A stretch of DNA of 64,000 bases from NCBI GenBank assembly GCA_019639195.1, contig JAHBSI010000002.1:62001-126000 (forward strand), written 5' to 3'. This document shows, one piece after another, positions 34,235-42,853 of this stretch (position 1 is its first letter; every line of letters starts with the position of its first letter). A model generated the notes under the pieces. It worked only from the letters and a program-made list of their open reading frames with translations, was not told where the DNA came from and ran no database searches. Source of the DNA: Acidobacteriota bacterium. GTDB taxonomy: Bacteria; Acidobacteriota; Blastocatellia; Pyrinomonadales; Pyrinomonadaceae. A program made the position numbers and the translations under genes.

Positions 34235-36225
34235 ACGTTGATAATCCGTTTGAAATATTCAGGGTTTACAATATAGTTTTCGTCTTCTTCCTCGATGAGA
34301 ACATCATCAAGAATTTCATAACAAGCATCGTTGACGCTTTCGATCAACTGATTCTTAAATAGGCCGTGGAGCCTCGCAAAACTTTCCGCATCATGTTGCT
34401 GAAGGCTAAAGCTGCCTTTTGCAAAGAGAAGCAACAGTTCTATTTGATTTGAATTCAACACCACATCGCTGACCAGTTCAGCAACCGGAGTTGTTGAGCG
34501 TTTTTGAGCGATCTCTATCCGCACCTCTTCACTGCTTATTTCCTCCGAGATGATTGAGTTCTGACCGTCGTCAAATTCATCCTGCAAATACTCATTCAGC
34601 AGTCCAACCGTACTACTGTGTTTACTATGGGCGTCTTGTATTGCGCCGTCATCTAGCTTTATTTCCTTTCGTTTTGTGAGATAAATCTGCGGTATTTCAG
34701 AGAGAGCCTTTTCCAAGTCCCGGTTATTGATGAAGTCGCTTACAATTCGCTCGAATTGGTGCAATTGCTCGTTTGTCCTAAAAAGATTTTTTTGAATTGT
34801 TTTAGTAAGTCTTTTGTTGTCAACTTTTATTGAAAGGAGGTCGTGATAAAGATAATGAAGGTACAAGGACAGTGCGGATACTTTGTCAATTTTTGAAATA
34901 TACTTTGAGCCCTCAAAGAATATATTCTCGACTGACGGATTTCGTTGGTTTAGTCTTCCAAGTTCAATTAGATCAGCAACAAATCGTTCTGTGTGTATTG
35001 GCTGGTCGGCAGTCAATTCACTAAATCTAGCTTTCCAGCGCGTCGTATTTTGTCTGTTGAGTTCGATCTCCGTACTTTCATCCGGCGGACTGATCGTGTT
35101 TACTCCAGCTTGAATTATCCCCTTAATCTTCGATACGACTGATTCATCGATTTCTGCTTTTGCTTGCGGAGAATCATAAACATTGGTATTGAGCTTCCGT
35201 TTATGCCCGTAGTTCTCCCGAACCGCATTTTCACAGTGCTTAAAAATGATCGAGTAAATATTTTCGGTAACTGACTGAACTGCCCACTGATAGTTGTAAC
35301 TGTTGAAGCGATACCGGAAATGTTTCCTCGCGACCAAATCCGCGATCCTTTCAGACTCTTTGTCCAATGTTGTGTGATTTGCTAGGTACTCAAGTTTCAG
35401 TTTCTCGATTGTCGCGAGATACAGTTTGATTACCTCAACACAACAGTACTCGATCTCGACAAAATTACTTCGAGGATAAGGAAGCTTATTTAGTAGCTCA
35501 ACCTGCTCAAAGTCCAACCCGAGCTTTCTCTTATATTTGCTCCCGAATCGCCAGTACTCTTCCTCCTGTTGCCGTTCACTCAAGCGCCTAAGACCTTCTG
35601 AATCACCGGCGGATGTCATTGTTTCGCGCAACATTTCTCGACTATATGTCCTCGTCGCCGGACAAATTGTCGCAAGTCTTGAAAAGGCATCTTCCAGTCT
35701 CAGAATGTTCCGATGCGTCTTGTATTGATTTTGAAGATCGAAGAGCAGAATGAAGGCGTAATTGGAATTCCCCTCAATATCAATTAAAACGTTGTTCAAA
35801 AATGCATTCTTAAAGTATTGGTAAAATGCCTTTTGATTCTTGGAAGCGTAGTCGAGTTCTGAAACACCATAGACATATTCGTGTTCCCAATATGGAACTC
35901 CTGAGGAACATTTATTTAAGATAACTCTCTCTTCCGATTGAGGAATTGAGTAGGAGAGGTTGGTAACATCAATGACCGGGTCGATTGTGGGATTCACTCG
36001 TCCTGTTTCAGGGAGTTCGAGAAGATCGTTTTCACGTATGGAAGGAAATGTGGATTTGTTAAGTGAGGTGCCACATTGTCCACAAAAATTAGCATTCCAT
36101 TTATTAGCAGAGTTACACCTGGCGCAGACGAGCCTGCTAATCAGGCTTTTCCCGCAGTAAGGACAAAAGGCTGTCTCATTTGAGTAGTACCTATTACAGT
36201 TGTCACAGCTTTTCGCGTCCTTCAT
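34231..36225 (-). CDS. sngA: Shango-like TerB-domain protein (SngA) with two zinc ribbons
   Basis: A 664-residue protein if the ATG at 36,225 is used. It opens with two zinc ribbons: CDNC and CPYC, then CARC and CGQC (all within the first 55 residues). The rest is a TerB-N/TerB-C-like helical body with a charged coiled-coil region (about 400-520). An upstream TTG (36,318) would add 31 residues that look non-domain-like, so I prefer the internal ATG. First gene of the Shango-like operon. TerB-family assignment is moderate; the operon composition is the stronger evidence. Confidence 0.72.
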   Translation of the reverse strand: MKDAKSCDNCNRYYSNETAFCPYCGKSLISRLVCARCNSANKWNANFCGQCGTSLNKSTFPSIRENDLLELPETGRVNPTIDPVIDVTNLSYSIPQSEERVILNKCSSGVPYWEHEYVYGVSELDYASKNQKAFYQYFKNAFLNNVLIDIEGNSNYAFILLFDLQNQYKTHRNILRLEDAFSRLATICPATRTYSREMLRETMTSAGDSEGLRRLSERQQEEEYWRFGSKYKRKLGLDFEQVELLNKLPYPRSNFVEIEYCCVEVIKLYLATIEKLKLEYLANHTTLDKESERIADLVARKHFRYRFNSYNYQWAVQSVTENIYSIIFKHCENAVRENYGHKRKLNTNVYDSPQAKAEIDESVVSKIKGIIQAGVNTISPPDESTEIELNRQNTTRWKARFSELTADQPIHTERFVADLIELGRLNQRNPSVENIFFEGSKYISKIDKVSALSLYLHYLYHDLLSIKVDNKRLTKTIQKNLFRTNEQLHQFERIVSDFINNRDLEKALSEIPQIYLTKRKEIKLDDGAIQDAHSKHSSTVGLLNEYLQDEFDDGQNSIISEEISSEEVRIEIAQKRSTTPVAELVSDVVLNSNQIELLLLFAKGSFSLQQHDAESFARLHGLFKNQLIESVNDACYEILDDVLIEEEDENYIVNPEYFKRIINV

Positions 36226-36529
36226 AGTAAGATTACTTGCCGGCAAAACGGCTTGCCACCTCGCATGGAGAATCAAAAGTATCGTATCTCCAACTTTGTT
36301 TCGGCTTCTTATTCTCAATGCCTGATGAGATAGGAAGGGCCAAAAACGAAGTAGAGTAGCCTTTTCCGCTGTTCTTCTAGTGGCAGGGTACCGAGAATAA
36401 TAATATTATAAACCAAGGCCCTTGTCCTCTGCATTCTGGCAGCCAATTTGAGCGGACATATCTTCCTCGACTCAGGTGGAAAAAGTGGAATATGCTTGAT
36501 GCACCTCAGGTACTCCAGGACCAAGACCA
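36226..36529. other. Divergent promoter region between the Shango-like operon and rmuC
   Basis: About 300 bases, AT-rich, between two divergent genes. A TATAAT is visible on the minus strand at 36,405-36,410, a candidate -10 box for the Shango-like operon; no good -35 partner was found. No gene is supported here. Confidence 0.4.
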
Positions 36530-38095
36530 ATGGATAGCAACAGTATTATCTACATCGTTAGCGGTAGCCTTCTCGGCATCTTATTGGGAATAATTGCCGG
36601 CTTTCTAATCGCTTCGCGTAAGACCAACGAGGCGGAAAATCGGGCAACCCGATTTGAAACGATGACTAATACTCTACAAGACCAAGTTGCTGCAAAGGAT
36701 ACAGAGATCAGCAGGCTCAATGAACTGGATACCCGCAAGCAGAACCAGCTTCTTGTAGCCGAGTCATCGAAGACGAAGGCTGAAACGGAATTAGCTGATG
36801 CCAAGGTGTCGATCCAACAGCTTGGCAAAGAGGTTGACCTGCACAAAGGCGACAATTTATCGCTCAGAGATTCGAATTCTACTTTAGGTGTCCAAAATGC
36901 GGAACTCAAGGCGAATTATGATGCCGCTTTGAATTCGATCGCCGAACAAAAGAAATTCCTGGCTGAGGCTAACGTCATACTTCAAGATGCTTTTGCATCG
37001 CTTTCTTCGTCAGCTCTGCGAACTAATAATTCTACATTCCTCGAATTAGCGGAAGAAAAACTCGGGGCAAAGATCTCAGAATCTAAACTCGACCTTGAGA
37101 ACAGAAAGCAGGCCATCGATACGCTAATCAAACCTCTAGGAAACAGTCTTGCGGATTTTAATTCCAAGATTCAGGAAATCGAACTCAAACGTGAAGGTGC
37201 CTATTCGGGTTTGCGGGAGCTTATTACCGCAATGAGTAGCACAACCCAAAAACTGGCCGACGGAACGACAAGCTTGGTTTCTGCTTTGAAGACGTCACAT
37301 GTTAGAGGTAAATATGGAGAGATAAGCCTGAGGCGGGTGATCGAGGTAGCAGGGCTGAATCCTTACTGTGATTTCACGGAGCAGCAATCCGTCGCTACCG
37401 AGGACGGAGTACTTCGACCGGATTGCACTGTGAATTTACCGGGAAGCCGACAATTAATTCTCGACTCAAAAGTTCCTTTGAATGCATACCTCGATTCTTT
37501 CACGGCTGAAGCGGAAGCTGACAAGATTGCTTTGTTGAAAAAACACGCAATCGATGTTCGTGATCATCTCAAAAAGCTAAGCAAAAAATCTTACTGGGAA
37601 CAATTCGCCGACGCTCCAGACTTTGTAATCATGTATCTCCACGTCGAGTCCTCTTTTGGTGCGGCATTAATGACGGACGCTGATTTGATAGAAGATGGAT
37701 TTAAGATGAACATTGTTCTCGCAACGCCTTCGACGCTGATTGGAATGCTCCGAACAGTTGGATTTATGTGGCAGCAGGAACGAATGGCCCGAGACGTTTA
37801 TGAGATGCGCGATGCTGGTGTCGAACTTTATAATCGGACAAACGTTCTTCTGAGGCACTTTATTAACCTCGGTAAAGGCCTCGGAAAGGCTGTTGGTAGT
37901 TATAACGAGGCTGTTGGGTCGCTCGAAAACCGTTTCATTCCGGCGGCGACCAAGATGAAAGAAATTGGCGGATCATTAATGCCAAAAGAAATGCCGGCAA
38001 TGCAGTCGATCGATACGACGGTTCGCCAGATTGATAAGCGACTGTCCGAAGATTCATACGACGAAACGACCTTAGACTTTGCCAATCAAGATTAG
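36530..38095 (+). CDS. rmuC: RmuC-family DNA recombination-limiting protein
   Basis: A 521-residue RmuC-family protein. An N-terminal membrane anchor (IIYIVSGSLLGILLGIIAGF, about 5-24) is followed by a long coiled coil to about residue 140 and the conserved nuclease-like domain from about 250, with KYGEISLRRVIEVAG and LPGSRQLILDSKVPL. RmuC limits inversion between short repeats. It is usually chromosomal, but here it sits between the Shango-like operon and the integrase, so it is cargo of the mobile element. Confidence 0.88.
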   Translation: MDSNSIIYIVSGSLLGILLGIIAGFLIASRKTNEAENRATRFETMTNTLQDQVAAKDTEISRLNELDTRKQNQLLVAESSKTKAETELADAKVSIQQLGKEVDLHKGDNLSLRDSNSTLGVQNAELKANYDAALNSIAEQKKFLAEANVILQDAFASLSSSALRTNNSTFLELAEEKLGAKISESKLDLENRKQAIDTLIKPLGNSLADFNSKIQEIELKREGAYSGLRELITAMSSTTQKLADGTTSLVSALKTSHVRGKYGEISLRRVIEVAGLNPYCDFTEQQSVATEDGVLRPDCTVNLPGSRQLILDSKVPLNAYLDSFTAEAEADKIALLKKHAIDVRDHLKKLSKKSYWEQFADAPDFVIMYLHVESSFGAALMTDADLIEDGFKMNIVLATPSTLIGMLRTVGFMWQQERMARDVYEMRDAGVELYNRTNVLLRHFINLGKGLGKAVGSYNEAVGSLENRFIPAATKMKEIGGSLMPKEMPAMQSIDTTVRQIDKRLSEDSYDETTLDFANQD

Positions 38096-38301
38096 GAAAG
38101 AATCTTATCTCGGAAATTTTCCGCTAAGCCTCTGTAGACTTTAATGATCAGTAGTACTCAACCGCAGTCGTCGTTTTCAACAGCGGGTGGCAGGATCGGC
38201 ACACCTTTGCCGAATCAGATTGATTCAATGGCTCTCAGTTGTCACCAGAACGCTTGATCTTAAGGCATTTGTTGATGATCTAGAGAACTTGTAGTTTTTC
38301 T

Positions 38302-39543
38302 CTAGGTTGGGGGCAAAAGGGCGTCTCTGGCTGCTGCAGGATATTTCTTTGAAAGGAGTTGATTGTCTCTATCGAGCAAAGCTTTTGCTTGAAGGGCGGC
38401 TGCTTCGTCAAATTCGGTGTATTCGAAACTGGTCTGCATCTTCTTATGTCCGGCTCCGCGTTGGGCGAGTTTGTCGGAATAGCCCAGTCGGCCTAGCCGA
38501 GTTACCCAGTCACGGCGAAGATCGCGTAGGCGAAGAGTCGGAAGACCGGCAGCGCTCCGGACTATATTCCAAGATTTCTTGAAAGTAGTATGCGGGAAGA
38601 CTAGGTTATCAAGATGTGCTGAATTTCCAGGAGTGACATTCTTTGATTGCTTTAGAAAATCCCAAAGTTCAAGGAATGCTATCTTCATACGCTCAGTTAC
38701 TACCGCTAATCTTTCTTCTCTGACCTTTCCCTTATAAGAAACCAACCGAGAGATGTCGCGGATTTCCCCCTGCTCATCGAGAAGATCACGCCAACGAAGC
38801 GGCTCATATTTTGCTTTGTCCGCACTGTAATCATTGACCGGGTAAAGTTCGTTTGGTCTTGCACCCGAATCGCGAAGAGCGAGAATGAGAGCATACAACC
38901 TTGGGGCGGTCGTCTTTATCAACTTGCGAGCCTCATGAAGAATTTTCTTCTCCTGAGAATCAGTTATCGTTACTGTTCGACGTTTTTCCAGTGATTTCTG
39001 AATAAAATCATCGAAATCAGGGATCTCACGTACCCACTTCTTTTTCTTGGCCTTTCGGAACATCGCACGAATCGTTTCGAAGTCCCTATTGACCGTGGTG
39101 ACCGTTACTGATTTGAGCCTATTACGTCTGTATCGGCGGAATACTGTTTCATCCATTTCATTGATCAAATTGTCGCCGATAGCCTCCACAATTCGATCGA
39201 TTTTCGATCTCTCGGCTTCCCAGGTACGCATCCCCTCAACTTTCTGACCGTCAACATACAAAGGGGCAATAACGAATTCATTTTTATACCACTCTGCGAG
39301 CGTCCTGAATTTCATGGTGCGGCCATCGAGGAATGCCTGTCCACGCTTCTCGTACTCTTCTCTTATTTCATCGGCTAGCTGCTCGGCGTGCTTTACGTTG
39401 AGAGCTTTTCTGTAGATAGTTTTGATTGTGCCGTCTTGCTGAGGTACTCTGATTCTTGCAAAGAGTTTGCCGTTATTGTCCGTCCATGCAAACGAGCCAT
39501 AGCGGCGTCTTTTCTTTGAAGATTTTGAGTTATTTTCGGCCAT
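38302..39543 (-). CDS. Tyrosine recombinase (integrase) of the element
   Basis: A 413-residue tyrosine recombinase. The catalytic Arg is R229 (GARPNEL), a Lys is in SYKGK (about 270), the second Arg is R343 within LRLRDLRRDW, where the usual preceding His is replaced by Arg, then G365-H366, and the nucleophile is Y375 in SFEYTEFD. The N-terminal 180 residues hold the arm- and core-binding domains. It points away from the junction, and its start lies about 136 bases from the orphan tRNA-Lys half at 39,679-39,723, where it probably acted. Confidence 0.88.
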   Translation of the reverse strand: MAENNSKSSKKRRRYGSFAWTDNNGKLFARIRVPQQDGTIKTIYRKALNVKHAEQLADEIREEYEKRGQAFLDGRTMKFRTLAEWYKNEFVIAPLYVDGQKVEGMRTWEAERSKIDRIVEAIGDNLINEMDETVFRRYRRNRLKSVTVTTVNRDFETIRAMFRKAKKKKWVREIPDFDDFIQKSLEKRRTVTITDSQEKKILHEARKLIKTTAPRLYALILALRDSGARPNELYPVNDYSADKAKYEPLRWRDLLDEQGEIRDISRLVSYKGKVREERLAVVTERMKIAFLELWDFLKQSKNVTPGNSAHLDNLVFPHTTFKKSWNIVRSAAGLPTLRLRDLRRDWVTRLGRLGYSDKLAQRGAGHKKMQTSFEYTEFDEAAALQAKALLDRDNQLLSKKYPAAARDALLPPT

Positions 39544-39662
39544 TGTCGTCTACTATCCATTTTACTATCCATTTGGAAGCAGGTTTGATAATTATTGTAG
39601 ATCGGTAAAATCACGAAAGTAAAGTAAATACGGGCTAGATGTGATAAGTAGGCCGATTCAAA

Positions 39663-39692
39663 AACCATTGGCTATCGGCTTTTAACCATTGG
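39663..39692 (+). repeat. Nine-base direct repeat at the attachment site
   Basis: AACCATTGG occurs at 39,663-39,671 and 39,684-39,692. The second copy is within the tRNA anticodon arm. Direct repeats of this size next to a recombination core can be integrase-binding sites, but chance is possible. Confidence 0.3.
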
Positions 39693-39723
39693 GTCCCAGG
39701 TTCGAGTCCTGGTCGGATCACCA
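39679..39723 (+). tRNA. Orphan 3' half of tRNA-Lys(UUU), attachment site attR
   Basis: The sequence begins with an anticodon loop CTTTTAA (anticodon TTT) and continues through a variable loop, a perfect T-arm (CCAGG-TTCGAGT-CCTGG), the 3' acceptor strand TCGGATC, discriminator A and CCA. There is no acceptor 5' strand (GATCCGA expected), no D-arm, and the anticodon stem does not pair (ATCGG against CCATT). So it is a displaced 3' half, produced when the element recombined into the gene and brought a replacement 3' end to its other side. The intact gene should be at the far left end, outside the window. Confidence 0.85.
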
Positions 39724-39740
39724 TTTTTATCAATAGCATG

Positions 39741-39770
39741 GGCATCCAAATTGGATGCCTTTTCTTTTTT
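39741..39770 (+). terminator. Terminator of the original tRNA-Lys gene
   Basis: Inverted repeat GGCATCC-AAATT-GGATGCC followed by a T-rich run with one C. It stands 18 bases after the CCA end and is probably the original terminator of the tRNA gene, left on the right side of the junction. Confidence 0.7.
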
Positions 39771-39782
39771 ACACCAGTGATC

Positions 39783-40952
39783 TTATTGCGGGGCTGACGT
39801 CGCGCCGACGATATAGCTGTCGCGGGCACGGACGACGAGATTCGGACGATCAACGCGGACCTTAATGCGTTTCTGCTGGCCCGGCTTGCCGTGTTCGGAG
39901 GGAACATAGCCGACGTTGTATTGGCGGCGAAGCTCTATCGCGATACCTCGAAAGGCGGCGGTGAGGCCGCCGGGCACAGCTTCCGGACGAAAGACCCGTC
40001 CGCCTGTATAGTCGGCGAGTTCCTGCAGATATTTGCGGCCGACGGCGTACTCTTCGGGAGACGTCCCGACCGAGCTGTAAATGCCGATCGTGTTTCGCAT
40101 GCGTGCCTGATTCTGCGAGTACGTGTTGTAGTAGATCGGGAAGATGAGCGTGTCGGACTCCTCTGCAAGATCGACCGTCGAATCATAGGTCGCCTTTCGA
40201 GACGTTGTATCCACACCGTCGGTAAAGAGGACGATGGCCTTACGGCCCGGGATCTTCTCTAGGCGTTTCCTGATCGAGAAATTAACGGCCTGGTAAAGGG
40301 AAGTGCCGCTGCCGAAGTCGGCCTTCGAAATGGCTTTGTAGAGGCGTTCGCGGTCATTTGTCGCTTCGGTGAGGACGTGAACGTTTCCATCGAACTCGAT
40401 CACTATCACCTTATCCTCAGGCTTTAGCTCATCGATAAACGCACGCGATGCGGCCTGTATCTCCTCGATCTGATATTCAGCCGAGGGCGAAGTGTCGAGC
40501 AGAAGTACGACCGTGAAAGGTTTGTCGGCGAGTCCAAAGTATTCGATCTTCTGCTCCTTGCCGTCTTCGAAGATCGTGAAATCATCTTTCGTAAGGCCCG
40601 GAACGTAAATGCCGTTGCGGTCAAAGACAGATACAGGCACGGTAATTAGGTCAGTTTCGACCCGGAGCACATCTTCATCCGCAGTGGTCGGTTCGGCCGT
40701 TTTTTGCTGCGGATCCGTCGGCGCTGAGACGGCGGAAATGATCCGCCTATTTCGAACGGGGAGCGAACGTGATTCGGAATAGCTTGCCGGATCAGGAACA
40801 GGCGTCGGAGTCGGCGTGGGTGTTACCTTTCGCCCGGATTGTGCGCTTGCGGCAGCTGCAAGTACGAACAGAATGAGAAGTAGAGAATAAAACGGCTTCT
40901 TCAGATCCAACAGCCTCCTGAAAAGTGTTCTGCCAAATAGTGTAGCGGTCAA
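39783..40952 (-). CDS. Secreted VWFA-related Acidobacterial-domain protein
   Basis: A 389-residue protein with an N-terminal signal peptide (FYSLLLILFVLAAAASA), then a Pro-Thr-rich linker and a von Willebrand A domain. The domain is introduced by VETDLITVPVSVFDRNG and DFTIFEDGKEQKI, a pattern seen in the VWFA-related Acidobacterial family. The MIDAS-like DTSPS is at about 153-157, and the later VLFTDGVDTTS segment fits. It is likely exported and involved in protein binding; no partner is known. It is the first chromosomal gene after the junction. Confidence 0.85.
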   Translation of the reverse strand: MTATLFGRTLFRRLLDLKKPFYSLLLILFVLAAAASAQSGRKVTPTPTPTPVPDPASYSESRSLPVRNRRIISAVSAPTDPQQKTAEPTTADEDVLRVETDLITVPVSVFDRNGIYVPGLTKDDFTIFEDGKEQKIEYFGLADKPFTVVLLLDTSPSAEYQIEEIQAASRAFIDELKPEDKVIVIEFDGNVHVLTEATNDRERLYKAISKADFGSGTSLYQAVNFSIRKRLEKIPGRKAIVLFTDGVDTTSRKATYDSTVDLAEESDTLIFPIYYNTYSQNQARMRNTIGIYSSVGTSPEEYAVGRKYLQELADYTGGRVFRPEAVPGGLTAAFRGIAIELRRQYNVGYVPSEHGKPGQQKRIKVRVDRPNLVVRARDSYIVGATSAPQ

Positions 40953-40979
40953 TTGACCACCTTGTGAAGCTCGGATCGG

Positions 40980-41795
40980 CTACCTTGCACGCTGCTTCGG
41001 GTCGAGCCATTCGCGAAGGCCGTCACCGATGAAGTTAAATGCGAGCACGGTCAACGCAATGGCGATGCCCGGAAAGAACATCACGTGCGGCGCTGATGTG
41101 AGAATGTCGAAACCTCTCGATTCCTCGATCATCGTGCCCCAGCTTGGTGCCGGAGGCGGAATTCCAAGGCCTAAGAATGACAGTGACGCTTCGGCGAGAA
41201 CGGCTCCGGCCATACCGAGCGAGGCTTGAACGATCAGCGGCTGTATCGCGTTCGGAAGAATGTGCGTGAAGATGATCCGCGTGCTTGATGCACCAAGAGC
41301 CTTTGCCGCCTGCACGTAATCGTACTCGCGAACTTTCAAGACCTGTCCACGCATCACACGCGCATAGCCGACCCAGCCGATCACGCAAAGGGCGAGGATC
41401 AGTTTGCCGAGGCCTGCGCCGAGGAATGCAACAAGGGCGATCGCGAGAAGCAGACCGGGGAACGCAAGGAAGACGTTGAACACGTAACCCGACAAGAACT
41501 TATCGATAATGCCGCCGAAGTATCCAGCAAAAGCTCCGATCAGGACCCCGATCACGGACGAGACCGCAACGACCGAGATCCCGACCTCAAGCGAGATCCT
41601 GGCACCGTAAATCACTCTTGAGAATACATCGCGGCCGAGTGCGTCGGTTCCGAACCAATGGGCCGAGCTCGGGCTTGCGTATCGGTTGAGCAGATCCGGT
41701 ACGGTCACATCGTAAGGTGCGATCCAGCCCGCAAAGATCGCGACGAGCACGAACGTTACCGCGATGAACGCACCGATGTAAAAGAGACGATTCAT
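40980..41795 (-). CDS. dppC: Oligopeptide/dipeptide ABC permease, DppC/OppC type
   Basis: A 271-residue inner-membrane permease with about six membrane helices. HWFGTDALGRDVFSRVIYGA (46-65 region) is the family hallmark, and the EAA-loop region near SLSFLGLGIPPPAPSWG is clear. It is co-transcribed with the DppB-like gene upstream (3 bases apart). No peptide-binding protein or ATPase gene is within the window. Confidence 0.88.
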   Translation of the reverse strand: MNRLFYIGAFIAVTFVLVAIFAGWIAPYDVTVPDLLNRYASPSSAHWFGTDALGRDVFSRVIYGARISLEVGISVVAVSSVIGVLIGAFAGYFGGIIDKFLSGYVFNVFLAFPGLLLAIALVAFLGAGLGKLILALCVIGWVGYARVMRGQVLKVREYDYVQAAKALGASSTRIIFTHILPNAIQPLIVQASLGMAGAVLAEASLSFLGLGIPPPAPSWGTMIEESRGFDILTSAPHVMFFPGIAIALTVLAFNFIGDGLREWLDPKQRAR

Positions 41796-41798
41796 CGT

Positions 41799-42779
41799 TT
41801 ATGAGAGCCGAATGCGCGGATCAAGCCTCCTATACACAAAATCGGTCAGCGAATTCGCGAGAATGAACGTGATGCTGATGACAAGGACGCATCCCTGGAC
41901 CAGACGGTAATCGCGTTTGTTTATGCCGTCTTCGAGAAGGAGTAGCCCAAGGCCCTGCCAATTGAAGATCTTTTCGGTAATGATCGAACCGGCGAGCAGG
42001 ACGCCGAGCTGCAACCCGAGGATCGTTACAACGGGGATAAGGCCGTTCTTTAGGACATGTTTGTAAACAACGACGCGTTCGCTCAGGCCCTTTGCACGCG
42101 CAGTTCGAACGTAATCTTCGCCAAGCTCCTCGATCACGCTCGACCGCACCATTCGCGTAAGGATCGCGGACAGGGCTCCACCGAGAGTAATCGCGGGGAG
42201 CACGATGTCTTCGGCGTAGGCACTTCCGGTAGGTGCAAACCAGCCGAGCTTGACTGAGAACACATAGACGAGAAATGGCCCGAGAACGAATGTCGGAAGG
42301 GAAATGCCCAGTAAGGCGATGAATGAAGCAACGTTGTCCGTGAACTTGTTCTTATTCGTTCCTGCGACCACGCCAAGCGGTATCGCGATGGATATCGAGA
42401 CGAGCATCGCGGCGGCGGCAAGAAGTATCGTTTTTGGGTAGCGTTCGGCGATCATCTCGGTGACCGGTTGCCCCGTGCGAAACGAAACGCCGAGGTCGCC
42501 GTGCATCAGTCCGCGCCAATAGTCGAGATAGCGGTTCTCGGTGCCGTTCCAGACAAAGCCGTTGTCGTCGGAGTAGGAAAAGAAAAATGCGGGGCGATCG
42601 AGCCCGTGGGTCTTTCTGAAATTGTCGATCTGCTCTTTTGTCGCCGTCTCGCCGAGTATGGTCGTCGCCGGATCGCCCGGTACAAGCTCCATCAAAAGCG
42701 TCACCAGCGACACTACGGTCCAAATGACCAGCAGCATCAACGCAAGTTGGCGGGCAAAGCTTAAGAGGCGTTTTTTCAT
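41799..42779 (-). CDS. dppB: Oligopeptide/dipeptide ABC permease, DppB/OppB type
   Basis: A 326-residue permease. It has an N-terminal membrane helix, ELVPGDPATTILG (about 31-43, typical of DppB), a periplasmic stretch of about 65 residues, then five further helices and a C-terminal RRLDPRIRL end. With DppC it would form the channel for di- or oligopeptides. It is the first gene of the pair, with a good promoter candidate upstream. Confidence 0.88.
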   Translation of the reverse strand: MKKRLLSFARQLALMLLVIWTVVSLVTLLMELVPGDPATTILGETATKEQIDNFRKTHGLDRPAFFFSYSDDNGFVWNGTENRYLDYWRGLMHGDLGVSFRTGQPVTEMIAERYPKTILLAAAAMLVSISIAIPLGVVAGTNKNKFTDNVASFIALLGISLPTFVLGPFLVYVFSVKLGWFAPTGSAYAEDIVLPAITLGGALSAILTRMVRSSVIEELGEDYVRTARAKGLSERVVVYKHVLKNGLIPVVTILGLQLGVLLAGSIITEKIFNWQGLGLLLLEDGINKRDYRLVQGCVLVISITFILANSLTDFVYRRLDPRIRLS

Positions 42780-42819
42780 TCCTTAGGTCGGGCCTGGCGC
42801 GTCGGAAAGGACGGAATGG

Positions 42820-42848
42820 ATTTTATAACGTGAGCCGACTCAACTCAA
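42820..42848 (-). promoter_or_regulatory. Candidate promoter for the DppB/DppC genes
   Basis: On the minus strand, TTGAGT (42,843-42,848), 17 bases, then TAAAAT (42,820-42,825), about 40 bases before the DppB-like ATG. Confidence 0.45.
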
Positions 42849-42853
42849 AACAT

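Noticed and set aside
39601..39723. A complete tRNA gene
   Set aside because: No D-arm, no 5' acceptor strand matching TCGGATC, and the anticodon stem does not pair.
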